From Actinoplanes cyaneus (GTDB lineage Bacteria; Actinomycetota; Actinomycetes; Mycobacteriales; Micromonosporaceae): 64,000 nt of DNA. Position 1 is the first letter of the stretch, and the number at the start of each line of letters is the position of its first letter. The DNA lies in contig NZ_BOMH01000027.1 of assembly GCF_016862095.1 (NCBI RefSeq), forward strand, positions 121,145 through 185,144, read 5' to 3'. The notes under the pieces were generated by a model. It was not told where the DNA came from. It saw only the letters and a program-made list of their open reading frames with translations, and searched no databases. Shown one piece after another: positions 37,001 through 45,215 of the stretch. The translations under genes were made by a program, and so were the position numbers.

Positions 37001-37388
37001 CTACCTGACCGGGACGCTGGTCGGTCACACGAACCAGGTGCTGTGGGTCGCGTTCGGCCCGGACGGCCGCACCCTGGCCAGTGCCAGCCTGGACAACGCC
37101 ATGATGCTGTGGGACGTCGCTGACCCGGTGAGCCCGATCCCGTACGCGCTGATGAAGAGCCCTGACCTGCAGAGTTTCAACGTGGCGTTCAGCCCGGACG
37201 GACGCATGCTCGCGGCGGGCGGCACCTACGGCGAGCCGAGCAGGAACGTGACGCTGTGGGACGCGACGGTGCCTGCCGACCTGGCCGCCGACCCGGTGCG
37301 GCGGGCGTGCACGATCAGCGGGCGCGGCCTGGACGCCGGCGAGTGGAAGCAGTACGTGCCGGAGCTGCCCTACCGGCCCACCTGCTGA
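34059..37388 (+). CDS. TIR domain-TM-coiled coil-WD40 protein
   Basis: 1109 aa in four blocks: an N-terminal TIR-type domain (DGFISYSHAAD.. WIFRDQTGL.. FVLMASPEAARSSWVNREIEHWL, keeping the Glu of the REIE motif), a single membrane helix (about 190-215, TAATAMLVLLTLVASLTGFVAV), a ~190-residue Gln/Arg/Ala-rich coiled coil, and a C-terminal beta-propeller of repeated 'AFSPDGRTLA..TVLWDVADPAHPV' blades. Bacterial TIR domains can hydrolyse NAD+ in immunity or act as scaffolds; which applies is unknown. The propeller probably senses a partner. ATG 34059. Converges and overlaps by 19 bp with the SARP gene. Confidence 0.9.
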   Translation: MPFDGFISYSHAADGRLAPAVQRGLHRLAKPWHRRRALWIFRDQTGLAVTPKLWTSIREALDGSKHFVLMASPEAARSSWVNREIEHWLATKSADLILPVVTDGEWRWDAGAGDFTDDSTAVPTALRGVFAEEPLFLGLRWARDDLHLSLQHVRFRDAIAQLAAPMHGMSKDDLEGEDVRQHRRARRLWTAATAMLVLLTLVASLTGFVAVRNAGRATTAAAEARVQQQVASQQRTTAERATEESQRQQQYAQVQEERASAAKVETARQKLLAGEQRALADEASAEAKRQQDAADRYRAGAERQKANAERQEQLARGAGEDAERQRAEAGRQKAEARRQQTLADQATARAKEQRALAEEYRRAARRADEERERQERLARAAADEARRQREASAAQQRVEISSRLLARARAMAADDPRKALMLGVAAQRLNPGARTAEQLSHLVMSTHHAGALGDVSDVVWLAGQTVATVGAGTTVVLWDVANPAGPVHLATLEAGATAATSLVASPDGRTVAVVDGRSAALWNVADPARPVRLAPLTDAAGIVSLAFSPDGRTVATGTSDKDSVLWDISGGVPVVLSTLQDAYRLQFTSDGRNAVTSGAIATVWDVADPAHPVAGAKLAPSFGEPFADARIEVDPKLPVVAVEAGGDYVALWDLTDPAHPQPGASKLAVTGKAHLSAMRFSADGRTLAFADAAGTTVLWNVEPGDWPWLSTRLATLSTPGGPVRSLGFSGDGRTLITAGARRTATLWSVKGPFARDATAVLPGPVPQKIVGLAFGAGGRSLIAAGRKGGAMSWDVTDPAGPVRGDAVPLPGGTVEGITLSPDGGTLAVAGTDATVTLLDLSRPAAPPTLATIKDGTAAVAAVTFAPDGRTLAVGRSDGTTTLWDLTVPDRPARLAALPLRAPISAIAFTPDGRTMAVGESNYVAMVDVTKPAAPAQLTSVQLKDYAYAANALAFSPDGRTLAAGADNATTMLWDVADPAQPYLTGTLVGHTNQVLWVAFGPDGRTLASASLDNAMMLWDVADPVSPIPYALMKSPDLQSFNVAFSPDGRMLAAGGTYGEPSRNVTLWDATVPADLAADPVRRACTISGRGLDAGEWKQYVPELPYRPTC

Positions 37389-40363
37389 TCGAGCGGGGGC
37401 ACCCGGAGGTCGGCGAGGATGCCGCGGGCGCGGGCGAGGTGTGACTCGGCCGCGCCCGGGTCGGGGTCGGTCGCGGCGAGGCCGTCGTGGGCGCGCGCCG
37501 TCTCGTAGCGATCGCCGATCTCCCCGGCCAGCCGCAGGGCCTGCTCGTGCTGGGCGCGAGCCTCACTGGTCTCCCCCGCCCGGCGCAGCACCTGTCCGAA
37601 ATCGTTCAGCGCCTCGGCCTCGCTGGCCCGGTCGCCGATCCGCCGGTGCAGCAGCAGCGCCCGCCGCAGGTGCTCGGCTGCCTCGGTGAGCCGATCCTGG
37701 CGGGCGTGGATCGCGGCCAGATCGGTGAGCACGTACGCCTCCGCGGTCCGGTCACCGGTGCGCCGGACCGTGCCGAGGCTCCGTTCGAGGTGGGCGGCGG
37801 CGCGGTCGAGCGGCACCGGTCGCCGCGGCAGCCGCGCGAGCAGCGACAACACGTACGCCTCGCTGAATTCGTCACCGAGCGTGACGTACAGGTTCAGTGC
37901 GCACCCGAACCGCTGCGCCGCCCGCTCCGGCTCGCCGAGCCGTGCGTCGATCAGTCCCAGCCGGACCAGCGCGTCGGCCTGCCCGGGCTCGTCGCCGAGC
38001 TGTCGATGCAGCTCCCACGCCTGGTGGTAACGGCCGACGGCCCGCCGGTAGTCGCCCAGCAGCCAGTCGACGCTGCCCAGGTTGCGCAGCACCTGCGCTT
38101 CGGCCGCGCGATCACCCAGCTCCTCGTAGAGAGCCAAGGCTTGCCGGTACGTCGTGACGGCCGCATCCGGGCGTCCCTGCCGCCGATGCAGCCGGCCGAG
38201 ATGCGCCAACGCCCGTGCCTGCGCCGCACGGTCCCCGACGGCGCGGGCCGCGGTCACCGCCGACGCCGTCACGGTCGCCGCCTCCGCTGCCGGGCCGCCG
38301 GCGTCGAGGTACCGGAACAGCGTCTCGGCCAGGGCGACGGTCTGCTCGTACCAGCCGTGCGCCGTGCCGTACGCGCACATCACGGCCAGGTTGGGCCGCT
38401 CCGCCTCGAGCCACGCCGGGGCACCGTCCGCACTGGTCGCCGCCGCGCTCGCCCCGGCGAGGTAGTGATCGAAGAGCCGGGTCAGCGCCGCCCGCCGGTC
38501 CGGCTCGGTGTCGTGCCCGGCGGCCAGCTCCGCGGCGTAGGCACGCAGCAGATCGTGCATGCCGTACCGGCCACCCCGGCCGGCCTGGACCAGACTGGCC
38601 CGGACGAGCACGCCGAGCAGTCGCCGCGCCTCGACCGGGCCGACGCCGGCCAGCGCCGCCACCGCGTCGAGGTGCGCGGTCTCGCCGGGGTGCAGCCCGA
38701 GCAGCCGGAACATCCGGGCCGCGGCGGCCGGCAGGTTCCGGTACGACCAGGAGAACACCGCCCGGACCTCGGCCCGCGGGTCCCCGCCCGCGTCGAGCAG
38801 GTCGAGCCGGCCCTGATGGTCGCCGAGCTCGTCGACGAGGTCGGCCAGGGGCACGTCACCGCGACCGGCGGCCAGCTCGGCGGCGATCCGCAGCGCGAGC
38901 GGCAGCCGGGCACACGCCCCGGCCAGCGCTTCGGCGGCGGCGGGTTCCCGATCCACCCGTACGCCGATCAGCTTGCGCAGCAATACCACCGCGTCCCGAA
39001 GCGGCAGCAGATCCAGGTTCACCCGCTCGGCGCCGTGCACCGCCACCATCCCGGGCAGCGAGTCGCGACTGGTGATCAGGACCAGACACGAGCCGGTGCC
39101 GGGCAGCAGCGGCCGGATCTGCTCCACCGAGGACGCGTTGTCGAGCAGCACGAGCATGCGCCGGCCGGTGAGCTCGGACCGGTACCGCCCGGCGCGCTCC
39201 TCCGTGCCGGGCGGGATCTCCGGCCCGCGCACGCCGAGCGCGGTGAGGAACCCGGCGAGCGCGTCGGCGACCGTCACCGGCTGCTCGGCGTCGTAGCCGC
39301 GCAGGTTCACGTAGAGCTGCCCGTCCGGGAAGGCGTCCCGGACCCGGTGCGCCCACCGCACGGCCAGCGCGGACTTGCCGACCCCGGCCGTGCCGGACAG
39401 CAGCGCGACGGTCAGCGGCGGTTCGTCGCCGCCGGGCGAGACCAGCAGGCCGTCCAGGGTGGCGAGCTCGCCGGCACGCCCGGTGAACGCCCGTACCTCA
39501 GCGGGAAGTTGAGCCGGAACCGGCGCGGTCGCGGCCGGCGAAACCACGGAATCGTTGCCCGGCAGGTCGAGGGCGGGATCGGCGGCGAGGATCTGCTCGT
39601 GCAACCGGCGCAGTGCCACGCCCGGGTCGCTGCCCAGCTCCTCGGAGAGGGCCCGACGGATGCGCCGGTACTGCTCGTCGGCGTCGGCCTGGCGGCCACA
39701 TCGGTACAGCGCCAGCATCGCCTGCGCGGCCAGCCGCTCGTCCAGCGGATGCTCGGCGACGGCCGCGGACAACCCGGGCAGCAGCTCGCCGTGCCGGCCC
39801 AGCCGCAACAGCACGTCGTTGCCGTCGAGCTCGGCGGCGAACCGTTCGTCGAGCAGCGTGCGGCGCAGCGCGTTCAGCCACGGCGTGTCCAGACCGGCGA
39901 ACGGCTCGGCCCGCCACAGGCCGAGCGCCTCCGCGACCAGACGGGCCGCTTCCTGATCGGAATCGGCCGCCCGGCTCGCGGTCATCAGCCGCCGGAACCG
40001 GTGCAGGTCCACCGCCTGCGGATCCACGGCGAGCTGATAGCCGCCGGACTCCTTGCGGATCTCCACCCCGGCGGCCCGCCGCAGCCGGGACAGGTAGCTG
40101 TAGAGCGCGCCGGCCGCCCGCTGCGGCGCGTTTCCGCCCCACACACGATCGACGAGCTGGTCCACGGTGACCGGACGACCGGCCTCGACGAGCAGCACGC
40201 CGAGCACGGATCGCTGCCGGGCATGTCCCAGATCGACGATCTCGCCGCCGACGCGGGCCTCCACCACGCCGAGCACACCGAACTCCGCCGCCAACTGACC
40301 TCCGCACGCCCGTCGCCCACCAGGCGATTCAAGAAATCCACCAGGACGGTACGAGTTTCGCAT
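37370..40363 (-). CDS. AfsR/SARP-family regulator (SARP-NB-ARC-TPR)
   Basis: 997 aa. OmpR-like winged helix (LGHARQRSVLGVLLVEAGRPVTVDQLVDRVWG), BTAD (VDLHRFRRL..), NB-ARC ATPase with P-loop GTAGVGKSALAVRWAH and LVLLDNASSVEQIRPLLPG, then TPR repeats (HLGRLHRRQGRPDAA..). Such proteins activate secondary metabolism or development genes in actinomycetes. No metabolite cluster adjoins, so the targets are elsewhere or it acts globally. ATG 40363; the extreme N-terminus (first ~25 residues) is less certain. Confidence 0.92.
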   Translation of the reverse strand: MRNSYRPGGFLESPGGRRACGGQLAAEFGVLGVVEARVGGEIVDLGHARQRSVLGVLLVEAGRPVTVDQLVDRVWGGNAPQRAAGALYSYLSRLRRAAGVEIRKESGGYQLAVDPQAVDLHRFRRLMTASRAADSDQEAARLVAEALGLWRAEPFAGLDTPWLNALRRTLLDERFAAELDGNDVLLRLGRHGELLPGLSAAVAEHPLDERLAAQAMLALYRCGRQADADEQYRRIRRALSEELGSDPGVALRRLHEQILAADPALDLPGNDSVVSPAATAPVPAQLPAEVRAFTGRAGELATLDGLLVSPGGDEPPLTVALLSGTAGVGKSALAVRWAHRVRDAFPDGQLYVNLRGYDAEQPVTVADALAGFLTALGVRGPEIPPGTEERAGRYRSELTGRRMLVLLDNASSVEQIRPLLPGTGSCLVLITSRDSLPGMVAVHGAERVNLDLLPLRDAVVLLRKLIGVRVDREPAAAEALAGACARLPLALRIAAELAAGRGDVPLADLVDELGDHQGRLDLLDAGGDPRAEVRAVFSWSYRNLPAAAARMFRLLGLHPGETAHLDAVAALAGVGPVEARRLLGVLVRASLVQAGRGGRYGMHDLLRAYAAELAAGHDTEPDRRAALTRLFDHYLAGASAAATSADGAPAWLEAERPNLAVMCAYGTAHGWYEQTVALAETLFRYLDAGGPAAEAATVTASAVTAARAVGDRAAQARALAHLGRLHRRQGRPDAAVTTYRQALALYEELGDRAAEAQVLRNLGSVDWLLGDYRRAVGRYHQAWELHRQLGDEPGQADALVRLGLIDARLGEPERAAQRFGCALNLYVTLGDEFSEAYVLSLLARLPRRPVPLDRAAAHLERSLGTVRRTGDRTAEAYVLTDLAAIHARQDRLTEAAEHLRRALLLHRRIGDRASEAEALNDFGQVLRRAGETSEARAQHEQALRLAGEIGDRYETARAHDGLAATDPDPGAAESHLARARGILADLRVPPLDQQVGR

Positions 40364-40527
40364 GCTTCGTACAAGGTCAACCGGCGAGCATGGACGCGTT
40401 GCAAGGGGCGGCAGGTCGCCCGCGCCCGGTTACGCCTGCGTAACGGGGGAATCGGGACGCCACAGCGACTTCACCGGCGACGAGCGACCTGCCCTTTGCC
40501 CCGCCCGTTCCGCGGCGCTGCCGTGAT

Positions 40528-40545
40528 CCGGGCCCGCGCGCCCGG
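40528..40545 (-). terminator. Weak hairpin after the MerR gene
   Basis: Six-bp stem CCGGGC/GCCCGG, 3 bp beyond the MerR stop. Short and without a T-tract. Confidence 0.35.
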
Positions 40546-40547
40546 AC

Positions 40548-41303
40548 TCAAAGGTTAGTCTTCGCCAGCTCGGCGATCCGGGCCCAGGCCGGTGAGGACG
40601 CGCCGGCCGTCACGGCGGCCAACCGGGCGATCGTCGGGTCGGGCGCCGCCTCGGCCTCGGCGTGCCGGCTGGTGAACCATTGCCGGGTCCGCTCGGCCAA
40701 CGGGCGCAGGCGCGGATCGTCCGGCGACCAGTCGAACGCGGCGTCGTAGTCCACGTACAGGGTGCGGAACTCGGGATCGGCGATGGCCGCGAGTTTGTCG
40801 GCGATCCAGGCCGCCGCCTGTCCGGGCGCCACTGACTGCAACAGGATCCACAGGTCGCGCTCGAGCAGCACGGTGCGCTCGCTGACCCCGATCTCGCGCA
40901 GCCGCTCCAGGTAGCCGGCGACCTCCGGCGAGACGAACAGCCGGTCCCCGCCGTGGAGTTGGGCGATCCGTTCCCCGGCCCGGCGGATCTGCTCGGCACG
41001 CTTGCGCAGGTTGCTCTCGATCTCGCCGATCGCTTCGGCGAACTGCTCCGGCCCGGCGGCGAGGAGCTCCTTGATCCGGGCCAGCGGAACCCCGGCCTCG
41101 GCCAAGGTCCTGATCTTGACGAGCTGGATCGCATGCTCGGCGCCGTAGCGTCGATAGCCGGAGGAGTCGCGGGGCGGCTCCGGCAACAGGTCCCGGTCGT
41201 GATAGACCCGCACCGCCTTGATCGTCACGCCCGCATACCCGGCGAGCTGGCCGATGGTCAGCAGATGCCGCCCACCGGCCGGCCCGTCGCTCATGAGCCG
41301 CAT
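40548..41303 (-). CDS. MerR-family regulator
   Basis: 251 aa. HTH LTIGQLAGYAGVTIKAVRVYHD, signature LLPEPPRDSSGYRRYGAEHAIQLVKIRTLAEAGVPLARIKELL, a coiled dimer helix and a C-terminal effector-type domain. Paralogue of the MerR at 6220-6993. Start at 41303, four bases after the stop of the serine hydrolase, or the next ATG at 41294. It shares the hydrolase operon, whose promoter carries a MerR-type dyad, so autoregulation is likely. Confidence 0.9.
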   Translation of the reverse strand: MRLMSDGPAGGRHLLTIGQLAGYAGVTIKAVRVYHDRDLLPEPPRDSSGYRRYGAEHAIQLVKIRTLAEAGVPLARIKELLAAGPEQFAEAIGEIESNLRKRAEQIRRAGERIAQLHGGDRLFVSPEVAGYLERLREIGVSERTVLLERDLWILLQSVAPGQAAAWIADKLAAIADPEFRTLYVDYDAAFDWSPDDPRLRPLAERTRQWFTSRHAEAEAAPDPTIARLAAVTAGASSPAWARIAELAKTNL

Positions 41304-41307
41304 GATC

Positions 41308-42690
41308 TCAGATGGAAACGCGGCGGGTCAGCCGACCGCCGGCGCACCGGTACGCCGCCCCACCGTGGTAGGACACCAGGTAGTACGACGGCAGCGCGTC
41401 CAGCGGCACCCCGGCCGGGGCGAAGAGGTCCTTGCCGACCGGCACGTAGCGTCGCGGTGGTGCCGTGAACGAGCCACCCACGAAGCCGGTGAAGATCTGC
41501 TCCTGGCTGGTGTCCGCCGGCTCGTAGGTCACCTGCTCCTCCAGTCCGCCGTCCACGACGCGCACGTCGATCCGCAGCTGGTTCGAGCGGTAGGTTCCCG
41601 CGTACGGCTCGAGATCGACCTCCTCTGGCGCGTAGGCCGGCGTCTCCACCTCGCCGAACTGGCCAGCTAGCCGGTGCAGCAGTTCGTCGTGCAGCGCGAG
41701 CGCCCGGGAATCGTTGCCGTACGCGGTGAACACCAGGTCGTGCTCCGGCACGACGGCCAGCACCGCCACCCCGCCGGGCGACGCGCCGGACATGGTCAGC
41801 ACCGTCGTGCCACCCAGCGACCGCACCAGCCAGCCGAGGCCCACGGGCGTCGTGTCCGGCGTACCCAGGTCGTGGGTGATCGTCCGCATGCCGGCGACCG
41901 ACTCCGCGGACAGCACCCGCGTGCCCGACACCGCCGAGCCGTCACCGAGGTGCACCCGACCGAAGGCGAGCAGATCCGCGACGGTGCCGATCGGCGTGCC
42001 ACCGGCCGGTCCCCACGTCCGGGGCAGCATGAACATGCCGGTCGGCCGGACCTCGCCGGTGGCCGGGTCGGGGAAGTGCCCGACAGCGGTGGAGCGCAGG
42101 ATGGCCCGCTCGGCGGAGGTGCACGCGCCGGCCATCCCGGCGGCCGCGAAGACGTCGTGTTCGAGCAGTTCGTGGTACGGCCGGCCGGTGACCACCTCCA
42201 GCAGCCGACCGGCGACGATCATGCCACCGTTGGAGTAGCTGACGTACTCGCCCGGCGCGAAGAGGCTGCCGCATTCGCGGCCGAGCCGCTCCACGTAGAT
42301 CTCGAGGGCGTCGCGGCCCCCGGCGTCCGGGAAGAACAGGTCGGCGTCGATGCCGCTGGTGTGCGTGACGAGGTGACGAACCCGGATCTTCTCGGCGGCG
42401 CCCGGCGTGGTCAGCCGGAACTCCGGCAGATGGTCGACGACCCGCGCGTCCAGGTCGAGGAGGCCCCGCTCGACCTGCTGAAGCACGAGCGTCGTGGTCA
42501 TGATCTTGGTGATGGATCCGAACAGGAAGCCGGTGTCCTCGCGCATGGGCGCCCCGGTGGCGAGGTTCGCCACGCCGTGGGCGACGACGGCCTGCTCCCC
42601 GGCGTGGTAGAGGCCGGCGACGATGCCGGGAACCTGGGTGGCGTCGCAGAAGGCGGCGATCCGCTCCTTGATACGTGCGATCTCGTTCAT
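41308..42690 (-). CDS. Serine beta-lactamase-like hydrolase (class C/EstB family)
   Basis: 460 aa. SxxK motif SITK, second motif YSN (VSYSNGGM), and the helical arrangement of the class C/esterase fold, plus a C-terminal ~100-residue lipocalin-like extension (YAGTYRSNQLRI..). No signal peptide, so cytoplasmic; it may hydrolyse esters, D-amino-acid peptides or beta-lactams. Start at ATG 42690: the longer open frame above it runs antisense through the ABC-F gene and is spurious. Controlled together with the downstream MerR gene. Confidence 0.9.
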   Translation of the reverse strand: MNEIARIKERIAAFCDATQVPGIVAGLYHAGEQAVVAHGVANLATGAPMREDTGFLFGSITKIMTTTLVLQQVERGLLDLDARVVDHLPEFRLTTPGAAEKIRVRHLVTHTSGIDADLFFPDAGGRDALEIYVERLGRECGSLFAPGEYVSYSNGGMIVAGRLLEVVTGRPYHELLEHDVFAAAGMAGACTSAERAILRSTAVGHFPDPATGEVRPTGMFMLPRTWGPAGGTPIGTVADLLAFGRVHLGDGSAVSGTRVLSAESVAGMRTITHDLGTPDTTPVGLGWLVRSLGGTTVLTMSGASPGGVAVLAVVPEHDLVFTAYGNDSRALALHDELLHRLAGQFGEVETPAYAPEEVDLEPYAGTYRSNQLRIDVRVVDGGLEEQVTYEPADTSQEQIFTGFVGGSFTAPPRRYVPVGKDLFAPAGVPLDALPSYYLVSYHGGAAYRCAGGRLTRRVSI

Positions 42691-42697
42691 GCCGTAG

Positions 42698-42729
42698 ATC
42701 CTCGAACCCTGCCCCTGGGGCAAGGTCAA
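42698..42729 (-). promoter_or_regulatory. MerR-type promoter/operator of the serine hydrolase-MerR operon
   Basis: Toward the hydrolase: TTGACC (-35, 42729-42724), a 19-20-bp spacer holding a near-perfect dyad (ACCTTGCCCC-A-GGGGCAGGGT, 42726-42706), then GAGGAT (-10). The ATG follows 7 nt later, the same geometry as at 8556-8586. Confidence 0.65.
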
Positions 42730-42900
42730 GCGCTGATCCGACGATCCGCCGGCTCGTCGCGTCGACGCATGGTGATGAGCACTGCCGAAAGACAAATGCC
42801 GCGGACTCGGGCTAACATCGAGGCGGTCTCGAGAACGGGAGCAGACCGGTGTCAGTGGACGACGACGTTTCGGGGACAACCCGCTGAAGCGGTCACCGAC

Positions 42901-42975
42901 GTGCGCGTTTCCCCGCGCCGTCCGCGTGGCCTTCCTCGTCGTTCCCTGATCACGGTTCATCTTCGTACCCGCTGA
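42901..42975 (+). CDS. Arg-rich 24-aa upstream ORF (candidate leader peptide)
   Basis: GTG-started frame VRVSPRRPRGLPRRSLIT.. with 8 Arg in 24 residues, ending 9 bp before the ABC-F start codon. Leader peptides with stalling-prone codons precede many ABC-F resistance genes and control them by ribosome-dependent attenuation. Here only the position and composition support that idea; a terminator/antiterminator pair was not demonstrated. Confidence 0.3.
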   Translation: MRVSPRRPRGLPRRSLITVHLRTR

Positions 42976-42984
42976 GGCCTTCTG

Positions 42985-44613
42985 ATGTCTATCGTTTGCA
43001 CCAATCTGTCCTTTTCCTGGCCGGATGACTCCCCGGTCTTCGACGACCTGTCGGTCTCGTTCCCGCAGGGGCGCACCGGCCTGGTCGCCGCCAACGGGTC
43101 CGGCAAGAGCACGCTGCTGCGCCTGATCACCGGCGAACTGACCCCGGCCGGTGGCAGCGTCGTGGTCGAGGGCACGCTCGGCTATCTGCCGCAGCACCTG
43201 CCGTTCCTCGCCGGGCAGACCGTCGCCGAGGTGCTCGGCGTCGACCGGATCCTGGCGGCACTGCACGCGATCGAGTCCGGCGACGCCGCCGAGGAGCACT
43301 TCACCACGATCGGCAACGACTGGGACATCGAGGAGCGCACCCGCGCCGAGCTGGACCGGCTCGGGCTGGGCGGCATCGCGCTCGACCGGCGCCTCGGCAC
43401 GCTCAGCGGCGGCCAGGCAGTGTCCCTCGGGCTCGCCGGCCAGCTGCTGAAACGGCCCGACGCGCTGCTGCTCGACGAGCCGACCAACAACCTCGACGGG
43501 CCGGCGCGCGAGCGTCTGACCGAGGTGCTGCGCGGGTGGACCGGCTGCCTGCTGGTGGTCAGCCACGACCGCGCGCTGCTCGACGAGATGGATCGGATCG
43601 CCGCGCTCGAGCACGGCGAGGTGCGGTGGTACGGCGGCAACTTCACGGCGTACACCGAGGCCGTCCAGGCCGGGCGCGAGGTCGCCGAGCGGCAGGTCCG
43701 CAACGCCGAGCAGGACCTCAAACGGCAGAAACGGGAGATGCAGCAGGCGCGGGAGCGGGCCCAGCGGCGCGCGTCGAACGCCTCCCGCAACCTCGCCGAC
43801 GCCGGGCTCGCGCGAATCGTCGCCGGCGGGCTGAAACGGGACGCGCAGGTGTCCGCGGCCAAGGCCGGCGAGACGCACGCCAACCGGGTCGGTGACGCCC
43901 AGGCCCGCCTCGACCAGGCGTCCCGCGCCGCCCGGCAGGACGACAAGATCGCCATCGAGTTGCCGGGCACCACGGTTCCGGCGGGGCGCACCGTTTTCCA
44001 TGGGGAGAGACTGCAGATTGCGTACGGCGGCAGGCCCGTCTTCGATCCTCCCGGCGTCGACCTGGACGTCCGCGGGCCGGAGCGGATCGCCCTGATCGGT
44101 CCCAACGGCGCGGGCAAGTCCACCCTGATGCGGCTGATCAACGGTGCTCAGCAGCCCGATTCCGGCACCGTGACCCGCGTGGAGGGTCGCGTGGCGCACC
44201 TGTCCCAGCGCCTCGACCTGCTCGACGAGTCCCGCACGGTGCTGGAGAACCTCACCGAGCGGGCGCCCGCGCTGACCGACGCGGAACGGATGAACCTGCT
44301 GGCCCGCTTCCTGTTCCGGGGCGCCCGGGCGCAGCTGCCGGTCCGCGTCCTCAGCGGCGGCGAACGACTGCGGGCCACCCTGGCGTGCGTGCTGTTCGGC
44401 GACCCGGCCCCGCAGTTGCTGCTGCTCGACGAGCCGACCAACAACCTCGACCTGGACAGCGTGGCCCAGCTGGAGGCGGCGTTGACGGCGTATCGGGGCG
44501 CGTTCGTGGTCGTCAGCCACGACGAGCGGTTCCTCGCGGAGATCGGCATCACCCGCTGGCTCCGGCTGGCCGGCGGGCGCCTCACCGAGACCGCGGGCCC
44601 GGTGACGGTCTGA
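42985..44613 (+). CDS. ABC-F ATPase (ribosome-associated, possible antibiotic protection)
   Basis: 542 aa, two ABC modules, no membrane helices. Module 1: AANGSGKSTLLRL, LSGGQAVSLGLAG, LLLDEPTNNLDG. Module 2: GPNGAGKSTLMRL, LSGGERLRATLAC, LLLDEPTNNLDLD. A ~90-residue inter-domain linker is rich in Arg/Gln/Glu (RNAEQDLKRQKREMQQARERAQRR). ABC-F proteins act on the ribosomal E site; the subgroup (resistance versus translation factor) is unclear. ATG 42985. A strong hairpin follows. Confidence 0.92.
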   Translation: MSIVCTNLSFSWPDDSPVFDDLSVSFPQGRTGLVAANGSGKSTLLRLITGELTPAGGSVVVEGTLGYLPQHLPFLAGQTVAEVLGVDRILAALHAIESGDAAEEHFTTIGNDWDIEERTRAELDRLGLGGIALDRRLGTLSGGQAVSLGLAGQLLKRPDALLLDEPTNNLDGPARERLTEVLRGWTGCLLVVSHDRALLDEMDRIAALEHGEVRWYGGNFTAYTEAVQAGREVAERQVRNAEQDLKRQKREMQQARERAQRRASNASRNLADAGLARIVAGGLKRDAQVSAAKAGETHANRVGDAQARLDQASRAARQDDKIAIELPGTTVPAGRTVFHGERLQIAYGGRPVFDPPGVDLDVRGPERIALIGPNGAGKSTLMRLINGAQQPDSGTVTRVEGRVAHLSQRLDLLDESRTVLENLTERAPALTDAERMNLLARFLFRGARAQLPVRVLSGGERLRATLACVLFGDPAPQLLLLDEPTNNLDLDSVAQLEAALTAYRGAFVVVSHDERFLAEIGITRWLRLAGGRLTETAGPVTV

Positions 44614-44625
44614 TGGCCCCTGCGC

Positions 44626-44649
44626 GGCCGGGCCCGGTGCGGCCCGGCC
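44626..44649. terminator. Hairpin between the ABC-F and tautomerase genes
   Basis: Nine-bp perfect stem GGCCGGGCC/GGCCCGGCC with a 6-nt loop, 12 bp past the ABC-F stop; the convergent tautomerase gene ends at 44672. Confidence 0.65.
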
Positions 44650-44661
44650 ACGCGGGGTCAA

Positions 44662-44695
44662 CCCTGGCCGATCACTGTCCCTGGCCGATCACTGT
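44662..44695. repeat. Perfect 17-bp tandem duplication across the tautomerase stop
   Basis: CCCTGGCCGATCACTGT occurs twice back to back (44662-44678, 44679-44695). Since 17 is not a multiple of three, the duplication changed the frame and replaced the ancestral ending (IGQG-stop) with IGQGQ-stop. Confidence 0.9.
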
Positions 44696-45064
44696 TCCGC
44701 CGAGCCCGGACCGTGTCGTGGGCTGCCCAACCAGCTCGACGAGAACCTCATCGCGGCAGCCGTCCCCGAACACGGCGGTCACCGCATCGGTGAGAGCGGA
44801 CACGAGCCGCGCGACGACGGTGGCCGCGTCGTCCCGCGCGAACACCTCTTCACGCAGGCCGAACGTCACCGCCGGCGCCGCCCGGGTGACCGCCGCACCG
44901 CCGCGCGCCCAGCGGCCGGCGGGAACACCGATCAACCTGACCTCGACCGAGGCGCGGGCCCAGTCGCCGTACACGGACACGACGGCGTCGGTCAGTGCGG
45001 TGATGAGCCCGGGCTCACGCCCGGCGAGTTCTTCTTCCAGCGCATACAACGTCACATGGGGCAC
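44672..45064 (-). CDS. Two-domain tautomerase-superfamily protein
   Basis: 130 aa. The GTG start gives Met-Pro-His-Val-Thr-Leu-Tyr, placing a Pro at position 2 that becomes the N-terminal catalytic proline after Met removal, as in 4-oxalocrotonate tautomerases. Two successive half-modules (LITALTDAVVSVYGDWARASVEVRLIGVP; LVSALTDAVTAVFGDGCRDEVLVELVGQP) resemble a fused dimer. A longer frame to 45106 would bury the proline and is rejected. Substrate unknown. Confidence 0.8.
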   Translation of the reverse strand: MPHVTLYALEEELAGREPGLITALTDAVVSVYGDWARASVEVRLIGVPAGRWARGGAAVTRAAPAVTFGLREEVFARDDAATVVARLVSALTDAVTAVFGDGCRDEVLVELVGQPTTRSGLGGTVIGQGQ

Positions 45065-45092
45065 CGGCAGGAGCCTAGAGCCATCCGCACGT

Positions 45093-45146
45093 CGGCTGGT
45101 GCTCACGGTCGTATTCGTCCCTTATGACGACCATGAGCACCAGCCG
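45093..45146. repeat. Palindromic hairpin element, copy A
   Basis: Arms at 45093-45112 and 45127-45146 (CGGCTGGTGCTCA.GGTCGT), one mismatch, 14-bp loop. Lies between the Hsp20 3' end and the tautomerase start. Member of a four-copy family (B 47961, C 54938, D 56021). Confidence 0.85.
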
Positions 45147-45215
45147 GGACGTGACCGAAGTCAGCTCCCGGGACCTGTCCGGGCTGCCCGAACCGGGCAG
45201 CCCGGATCCGCAAGG

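Noticed and set aside
34041..37028. 995-codon minus-strand frame opposite the TIR-WD40 gene
   Set aside because: Repetitive Arg/Gly/Pro composition mirroring WD40 codons; no start context.
37487..40558. 1023-codon plus-strand frame opposite the SARP gene
   Set aside because: No domain signal, and the opposite strand encodes SARP, NB-ARC and TPR motifs in order.
41308..44661. 1117-codon minus-strand open frame covering the serine hydrolase and the whole ABC-F region
   Set aside because: Only the part below 42690 carries hydrolase motifs. The upstream part is antisense to the intact ABC-F gene and has low-complexity composition.
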